Assembly (NCBI GenBank): GCA_001898625.1
Contig: MKUP01000025.1
Location: 62,001-126,000 of the forward strand
From: Burkholderiales bacterium 67-32
GTDB taxonomy: Bacteria > Pseudomonadota > Gammaproteobacteria > Burkholderiales > Burkholderiaceae_B
Reading direction: 5' to 3'
DNA: 64,000 bases
This document shows positions 59,265 through 64,000 of the stretch, one piece after another. The position numbers were made by a program, and so were the translations under genes. The notes beneath the pieces were generated by a model. That model was given only the letters and a program-made list of their open reading frames with translations, had not been told where the DNA came from and ran no database searches. Each line of letters opens with the position of its first letter. The first letter of the stretch is position 1.

Positions 59265-60785
59265 TTACAGTTCGGGAGGCAAGTTCAAGGCTGCGTCCAC
59301 CAACGCCGTGCCGCGCCCGAAGTCGTAGGAGCGGTACATGTTCTGTTTGACGAGGAACGATGCACCACCGTAGAACTTCTCATACTGCTGACTACGGTTG
59401 CCAAATTCCGTACCGATGAAATCCCAGGCCATCCGCATCAACGCGATGCGTGAACGGGCATCGGTGCTTGCGGCACGCATATACCGTTCGATGTCCTCCG
59501 CCGTCTCCGGGCTTTCCAGGTCCTGGAGCGAAGAAGGCAGCGAAATCATCGCCGCTCCCGTCAACTCTCTGATCGTATCGATCAAGCGCGGGTTCATGTC
59601 TGATTGCAGCGCCATGATGGCGTAAAGAGAACGCTTGCAGGGCCACATCACGCCGTTGGCATCGATCGCCGCGCGGGTCTCTTGAGCCTCGAGCATGGAC
59701 TCGACAAGCTGCACATGCGCCGCCATTTCTCCCATCTGAACCTGAACCTGAGGATGGGCGTCGTTACCCGTCATCTCGTTCATGCGCTTGGCCAGACCCA
59801 TCATGAAGCGCAGCTTGGTGGCATAGCGGGCCTGTGCCTGCAGGTTGCCATAGGCGTGGGAAGGCGTTTTCCACCACTGATCCCGGCAGACCTCGGTATT
59901 GCGATAAATGAAGACGTGCTCCCAAGGCACGAAGACATCCTTCAGCACCACGAAGCAATCGGTTTCGTCGAACCTGCTGCTGAGCGGGTAGTCGAACGAA
60001 TTCGTCGCCTGGAGGGCAAAGGGCCTTCGTGGATAGAGCTTCATGCCCGCGGCATTCATCGGCAGCGCGACACCGATGGCGTAGTTCTCGTCACCGGCTT
60101 GCAACGGGTGGATGCAGCTCAGATACAGATAATCTGAAATGACGCCGCCGGTTGCGAGCTGTTGCGCTCCGGAAATGACGATGCCGTCGTCGCGCTCCTT
60201 GACCACCCCGGCATACAGAGTTGGATCGCTTTGCTTGTGAGCCGGCTTGCCACGATCGATCTGCGGCGGCACGATGGCATAGGTTGCCCACATGTGGTTC
60301 TCGCGCAAATGCTCGTAGAAGTTCACCACGTTCTCGGCAAAGTGCTTGCCGCCCGCGGCAAACACTTCTGGCACAGCAGCGTAACCGCAGAAAAACCCGG
60401 ACACGTGATCCGGTGTTCGCCCGATCATCCCGAACGTCCCTTCCGACCACGTTTCCGAGGCCAAGCGGCGGGCTTTCAAGTCCGCGTGGCTACGCGGAAT
60501 CTGATACGCCCGTAGAACCGGCCTGCCGCTGGACGGCGATGTAAAGGTCATCCGGTCCCGCAAAGCAGGGGCAGCCGCGGTATCGAACAGCCTGGCAGCG
60601 GAACGTGTAGCCGCCGCGAAGGCGGGATGCTTGGTCACGTCCTTGACCAGTTCGCCATCGACATAGACTGCGCGCCCGTCGTTCAGCGAGCGCAAGTACT
60701 CGTCGCCGCGCCGCAACCCGTCGGCTTGGCTGTTGGTCGGAGACGGACTCAAGTTCGTCATCTCCGGCTTGGATTGGGCATTCAT
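59265..60785 (-). CDS. HpaB-type FADH2-dependent monooxygenase (4-hydroxyphenylacetate 3-hydroxylase family)
   Basis: 506 residues, as expected for HpaB/TftD/HadA-like oxygenases. The N-terminal region LRRGDEYLRSLNDGRAVYVD is the family opening, followed by HKQSDPTLYAGVVKERDDG, GAQQLATGGVISDYLYL, and the flavin-contacting SSRFDETDCFVVLKDVFVPW with the C-terminal QYEKFYGGASFLVKQNMYR. It hydroxylates a phenolic ring, in some members with loss of a substituent, using reduced flavin from the reductase downstream. GGAGACC precedes ATG 60785. An imperfect 13-nt inverted repeat lies upstream. Substrate not known. Confidence 0.92.
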   Translation of the reverse strand: MNAQSKPEMTNLSPSPTNSQADGLRRGDEYLRSLNDGRAVYVDGELVKDVTKHPAFAAATRSAARLFDTAAAPALRDRMTFTSPSSGRPVLRAYQIPRSHADLKARRLASETWSEGTFGMIGRTPDHVSGFFCGYAAVPEVFAAGGKHFAENVVNFYEHLRENHMWATYAIVPPQIDRGKPAHKQSDPTLYAGVVKERDDGIVISGAQQLATGGVISDYLYLSCIHPLQAGDENYAIGVALPMNAAGMKLYPRRPFALQATNSFDYPLSSRFDETDCFVVLKDVFVPWEHVFIYRNTEVCRDQWWKTPSHAYGNLQAQARYATKLRFMMGLAKRMNEMTGNDAHPQVQVQMGEMAAHVQLVESMLEAQETRAAIDANGVMWPCKRSLYAIMALQSDMNPRLIDTIRELTGAAMISLPSSLQDLESPETAEDIERYMRAASTDARSRIALMRMAWDFIGTEFGNRSQQYEKFYGGASFLVKQNMYRSYDFGRGTALVDAALNLPPEL

Positions 60786-60849
60786 TGAAAGGTCTCCACA
60801 GATCGCTCGAAGGCTCAAAGGAACGCATACACCCCGTGTCCGCGCCCAC

Positions 60850-60884
60850 ATAGATCACTTAGATACATTACCTAACTGATCTAT
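60850..60884. promoter_or_regulatory. Candidate operator upstream of the HpaB-type monooxygenase
   Basis: ATAGATCACTTAG (60850-60862) and CTAACTGATCTAT (60872-60884) are inverted 13-nt arms with one mismatch and a 9-bp spacer. It lies 65 nt upstream of the monooxygenase ATG and 135 nt upstream of the divergent Bug gene. It contains TTAGATA, also seen twice before the UbiD gene, and TACATTAC, also seen in the CoA-transferase/dienelactone hydrolase intergenic region near 56921-56928. Confidence 0.55.
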
Positions 60885-61018
60885 ATGCATACTTTATTTG
60901 CCTACTCCCCCTCGTGTCAACCTGTTTGTGCGGCTGAACGTTATGATAAGTTGACAAAGCAAGTTAACTAACCAAACATACTTACATTTGTCGTCGTTCG
61001 CCATCAGGGATCAAGAAA

Positions 61019-61996
61019 ATGACAGTATTCGGACTCGCACGGCTTCATGTCGCCGTGCTTGCGATAGCTCTCGGGAATATCGCTCAAGCGCAGCCCCAGG
61101 CATCCTTTCCTACCAAGGCACTTCGCATCATCGTTCCCTTCACCGCCGGCAGTGGCGCCGACGCGGACTCCCGCTTCTACGGAGAGCTGCTATCCAGGAA
61201 GCTTGGGCAACCCGTGATCGTGGAAAATCGTCCGGGAGCCAGCGGCGTCATTGCAGTTCGGGCGGTGAAAGCGGCGCAGGCGGATGGCCACACCATGCTG
61301 ATCGCGACCAGTTCGCCGATGTCCGTGAACGCGGTCGCGCTCAAGGATCTGCCCTACGATCCCTTTGTCGACTTCAAGCCCCTTGTCGGTGTCGCCGTCA
61401 ATCCGGCTGCCTTCTTTGTCAGGGTCGACGCTCCGTCTCGAACCATCGGAGAATTGGTAAATACGGCGAAGCAGGAACGCCGGCCCGTCGCCGTTGGCAA
61501 CTACTCCGCGGGCTATCAATTGATGGCCGCGTGGCTGGGAACCTCAAGCGGAGCCGAGATTAATCACATCAGCTACAAGGGTGGCGCCCAGATGATTACC
61601 GACGTCCTGGGTGGCCAGTTGGAGACCGCTGTCACCGATCCATCGGCCATCATTTCGATGCACAAGGAAGGCCGGTTACGAATCATCGCGACCACGGGCA
61701 GCAAGCGTATGGAGACGCTGCCCGAAGTCCCTACGCTCATTGAAAGCGGTTATGCGGGATATGAGACGTATATCTGGAGCTCGTTCTTCGTCAGAAGCGA
61801 AACTCCCCGCGATGTGACGAAAAAACTCATGGAGAGCCTGGTGGAAATCATGCGCACCCCCGAAGCCGTCACCTACCGTAAAGAGCGGGGACAGACCCAG
61901 CTCGATCTGCAAGGTGACGATATGCGGAGCTTTCAGGTACGGGAGTTCGAGCGCTTCAAGCGCGTCGCGGAATCCGTCAATTTTCGGAAGCAGTAG
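61019..61996 (+). CDS. Bug family periplasmic solute-binding protein (9 of 9)
   Basis: 325 residues. The signal peptide MTVFGLARLHVAVLAIALGN ends near AQAQP; FPTKALRIIVPFTAGSGADA is the family motif, with Ser in place of one of the usual Gly residues. LPEVPTLIESGYAGYETYIW is the late motif. AGGGA lies about 9 nt before the ATG. It is divergent from the HpaB-type monooxygenase operon across 233 bp, with the 60850-60884 candidate operator in between, and is followed by 183 bp without a gene. Confidence 0.93.
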   Translation: MTVFGLARLHVAVLAIALGNIAQAQPQASFPTKALRIIVPFTAGSGADADSRFYGELLSRKLGQPVIVENRPGASGVIAVRAVKAAQADGHTMLIATSSPMSVNAVALKDLPYDPFVDFKPLVGVAVNPAAFFVRVDAPSRTIGELVNTAKQERRPVAVGNYSAGYQLMAAWLGTSSGAEINHISYKGGAQMITDVLGGQLETAVTDPSAIISMHKEGRLRIIATTGSKRMETLPEVPTLIESGYAGYETYIWSSFFVRSETPRDVTKKLMESLVEIMRTPEAVTYRKERGQTQLDLQGDDMRSFQVREFERFKRVAESVNFRKQ

Positions 61997-62179
61997 GTTT
62001 GCTGTCGACGATTGAATGTGTCGAATGTAAGTTCGAAGGAGCCTGGGTCGCCCCTGTCCCAAGGTAGCGCCCCTCGCCTCGCCCCTCCGTCTCTTCAATG
62101 GATGAACCGCTGGCCGCCTCATCGGCCTTCGGTGTCAAGCGAAGGGCAAACAGCCGAGCGCAAGCCGCACACATTCTCG

Positions 62180-63283
62180 TTACCTTGCTGGTATCAGCGT
62201 GATGTGGACGGCCTCCTTCCCGTCGTGGAGCTCTCTCCCCAAGGTGCGAATAGCTTCCGTTCCTTGATCCAAGGTAAAAAGGTGCGTACAAAGCTCTTTC
62301 AAGATGTCCCCTTCTTCGCGAATCATTTCGATGGCCATGGCGGTCGACGTCCAACCCGCGCTCAGAACCCCGACCAGCTCGATCTCGCGCAGTACGACCT
62401 TGTCAACGGGAAAGTCGTTCAGCTTGTTCTGGCCTTTCAGGCCCGCCAGAACGATCCGCCCGCCTCGCTTCACCATGTCGATCCCCTGGACAATCGGGGC
62501 AACCGCGCCGGCGGAGACATCCAGCACCACATCGGCAAGCACACCGCCCGTAAGCTCGGCAACTCTGGCCACCGGATCTTCCTGCTGAACATCGATGACC
62601 GCGGTGGCGCCAAGCTTGAGGGCCAGTTCCAGCCGCGCCTTGTCAGCCGTGGTACCGGTCACGATGATCTTGGAAGCTCCCGCCCGGCGCGCCGCTGCCG
62701 CGGCCAGCAAGCCTCGCTGGCCTGGTCCGCAGATGACGACGGTCTTCCCCAATGCCGCTCCACCAATTTCGTACACCCACCGAATGGCGTTGGATAGAGG
62801 ATTGACAAGCGACATCACGTCCGTCGGCACATCAGCCGGCAACTTGTGAATCATAGAACGAGGATGGAGATACACATGAGTGGCATACCCTCCCCACAAA
62901 TGCGGCGAGGTCTCCACGTTCTGATATAAGCCGTAACCCATGTCGGATTGGCATCGCGTATAGGCTCCGCGTACGCAATCTTCACAGTGTCCGCAGGGAA
63001 TGATGGGCTCCACCGCTACGCGGTCGCCTTGTTTCACGCCCCAGCGGCGGGCGGCGGAGGCGCCGATCGTCTCGATGAACCCCATGATCTCGTGGCCGGG
63101 GATGATCGGCATGCCTCCGCCCCAATCCGCGAAATGCCCCAGCCACTGCTCATAGTCGGTGCCGCAAAGGCCACATGCCTCGACGCGAAGCAATGCGTCA
63201 TCATCTCCGGTCTCCGGCAGCGGAAACTCGCGTAGCTGGAAATTCCTGGGGGATTGCAGCACCAAGGCCAGTGCCTTGCTCAT
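62180..63283 (-). CDS. Zinc-dependent medium-chain alcohol dehydrogenase
   Basis: 367 residues. Catalytic zinc ligands Cys40 (GLCGTD) and His64-Glu65 (PGHEIMG) are present, and the structural zinc site has Cys97, Cys100, Cys103 and Cys111 (CGHCEDCVRGAYTRC). The NAD(P)-binding region is VVICGPGQRGLLAAAAAR. It oxidises an alcohol or reduces an aldehyde in the cytoplasm. GGAGATCCAAC precedes ATG 63283; an upstream in-frame Met is not needed. It is 88 nt downstream of the Rieske gene on the same strand, so it may act on that enzyme's product. Confidence 0.9.
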   Translation of the reverse strand: MSKALALVLQSPRNFQLREFPLPETGDDDALLRVEACGLCGTDYEQWLGHFADWGGGMPIIPGHEIMGFIETIGASAARRWGVKQGDRVAVEPIIPCGHCEDCVRGAYTRCQSDMGYGLYQNVETSPHLWGGYATHVYLHPRSMIHKLPADVPTDVMSLVNPLSNAIRWVYEIGGAALGKTVVICGPGQRGLLAAAAARRAGASKIIVTGTTADKARLELALKLGATAVIDVQQEDPVARVAELTGGVLADVVLDVSAGAVAPIVQGIDMVKRGGRIVLAGLKGQNKLNDFPVDKVVLREIELVGVLSAGWTSTAMAIEMIREEGDILKELCTHLFTLDQGTEAIRTLGRELHDGKEAVHITLIPAR

Positions 63284-63371
63284 GTTGGATCTCCACATCT
63301 AGAAAAGCGCACCGCGTTACCTGTCATGGCACGCGGCAAATCGATCAAACCTGCAGGAAGACCCATGCGGC

Positions 63372-64000
63372 CTAGACGGGCGCCTCGGCCGTGGCCTGCG
63401 GAGCAAGCTCCGCCTGGTAGGCATCGACGAACTCGTCCATCTCCGCAAGCGGCGAGACGACGTCCAAAGGAATGACCGAGTATGCGGTGCCATCCTGGAT
63501 TGCCTGCCTGAACTCCGCCAAGCTGTCTTCGCTCTTCACGATGTCCAGGATCTTGCGGCGGGCGCGCACGATGGCAACGTCGGTTGCGACAAGGAACTCC
63601 TTGGAACGATCCACGATCCGTCCCTCGCTACCCTCAACGGCCAGCATTCCTTCCTGCATGGCCCGATCTTGATCGTTCAGGCCATGAATACCCGTAGGAC
63701 TGGACAGGCTTGCTCCTTCGCGGTCGATAAGATAGTTGTTCTCCGCCGTCCGAACGGGAACGAACGTATCGATGATCGTCCCGGTGTTGAGCCGGTGCGG
63801 CCTGTACTCCGACTCCGGCGGAAACGCCAGGCCTTTGCCTACGTAGTCCAGGAATGCCTGAGGAAGGTCTCCCTTGGTGTAGTAGTTGAAGTCCCAGGTA
63901 TAAGTGTTGTGATCGTCGATCGGAATGAAGGCACGTCCCCCGACCGGAAAATCCACGCTGGGAATCGAACTGAACGCCGGCGCCATGAACTGCGCGACCC
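63372..64000 (-). CDS. Rieske oxygenase, C-terminal part (phthalate 4,5-dioxygenase-like; cut by window edge)
   Basis: About 209 residues are visible; the frame is open to the right edge, so the N-terminus with the Rieske centre is outside. The visible part matches the C-terminus of phthalate-dioxygenase-type oxygenases: WDFNYY in the substrate domain, ASLSSPTGIHGLNDQDRAMQ, and EGRIVDRSKEFLVATDVAIV followed by RARRKIL. This group of alpha3-type oxygenases acts on phthalate, isovanillate-like or other carboxylated or methoxylated aromatics. It is upstream of the zinc dehydrogenase gene. The substrate is not determined. Confidence 0.85.
   Translation of the reverse strand, partial: VAQFMAPAFSSIPSVDFPVGGRAFIPIDDHNTYTWDFNYYTKGDLPQAFLDYVGKGLAFPPESEYRPHRLNTGTIIDTFVPVRTAENNYLIDREGASLSSPTGIHGLNDQDRAMQEGMLAVEGSEGRIVDRSKEFLVATDVAIVRARRKILDIVKSEDSLAEFRQAIQDGTAYSVIPLDVVSPLAEMDEFVDAYQAELAPQATAEAPV

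Noticed and set aside
61977-62354. A minus-strand frame across the end of the Bug gene and the gap before the zinc dehydrogenase
   Set aside because: It overlaps two real genes, has no start signals and no family features; I see no gene in 61997-62179.
1-64000. Insertion sequences, prophage, CRISPR arrays, tRNA or rRNA genes
   Set aside because: I looked for transposase or integrase features, regularly spaced repeats and RNA-gene signatures on both strands and saw none.

Overview
The window is GC-rich, densely packed bacterial chromosome of the Bordetella/Achromobacter type (Alcaligenaceae, Betaproteobacteria). The main reason is the set of nine periplasmic solute-binding proteins of the Bug (TctC-like) family, a group greatly expanded in these genera. 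They are spread through aromatic-acid catabolic operons, each with its own LysR, GntR or IclR regulator. I found no rRNA, tRNA, insertion sequence, phage or CRISPR. Both window edges cut a gene: an MmgE/PrpD protein on the left and a Rieske oxygenase on the right.

Layout. 0-5 kb: a minus-strand operon of Bug, FAD monooxygenase, Bug and PrpD with a divergent LysR gene. 6-10 kb: a 3-hydroxybenzoate/gentisate operon (6-hydroxylase, gentisate dioxygenase, FAH-type hydrolase) with a divergent LysR gene. 10-15 kb: bacteriohemerythrin, a GntP permease, a 3-hydroxybenzoate 4-hydroxylase (mobA) and a TSUP permease. Two enzymes that hydroxylate the same compound at different ring positions therefore lie within 7 kb. 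15-19 kb: Bug, IclR, a cyclic-amidohydrolase gene, an unknown small protein and RidA, with an IclR-type operator at two promoters. 19-28 kb: Rieske dioxygenase subunits, Bug, alpha/beta hydrolase, extradiol dioxygenase, cupin, Bug and D-2-hydroxyacid dehydrogenase, with two GntR regulators that seem to share one operator sequence. 28-34 kb: an iron-uptake unit (ECF sigma, FecR, TonB-dependent transducer, PepSY membrane protein). 33.6-36 kb: a SoxC/SorA-type molybdoenzyme with cytochrome c and a TetR regulator next to a perfect 22-bp palindrome. 36-47 kb: three small catabolic loci (hydrolase-Bug-LysR; monooxygenase-Bug-VOC-LysR; SDR-cupin-MFS with a LysR).

47-64 kb is the least familiar part and by eye is less GC-rich. 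It holds a UbiD-type decarboxylase, Bug, SDR, aldehyde dehydrogenase and ThDP-decarboxylase operon; a two-gene CoA-transferase/citryl-CoA-lyase-like module; a dienelactone-hydrolase-like protein with an SDR; a two-component HpaB-type flavin monooxygenase; another Bug; a zinc alcohol dehydrogenase; and a phthalate-dioxygenase-like Rieske protein. I read it as a candidate uncharacterised route for a carboxylated, oxygenated aromatic compound. The substrate cannot be read from the sequence, and no ring-cleavage dioxygenase lies in this part of the window.

Working logic. In most loci a Bug protein probably binds an organic acid in the periplasm, an oxygenase, decarboxylase or CoA enzyme starts its breakdown, and a local regulator senses the substrate. 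No TctA/TctB membrane proteins are encoded here, so the Bug proteins are orphans with respect to their transporters.
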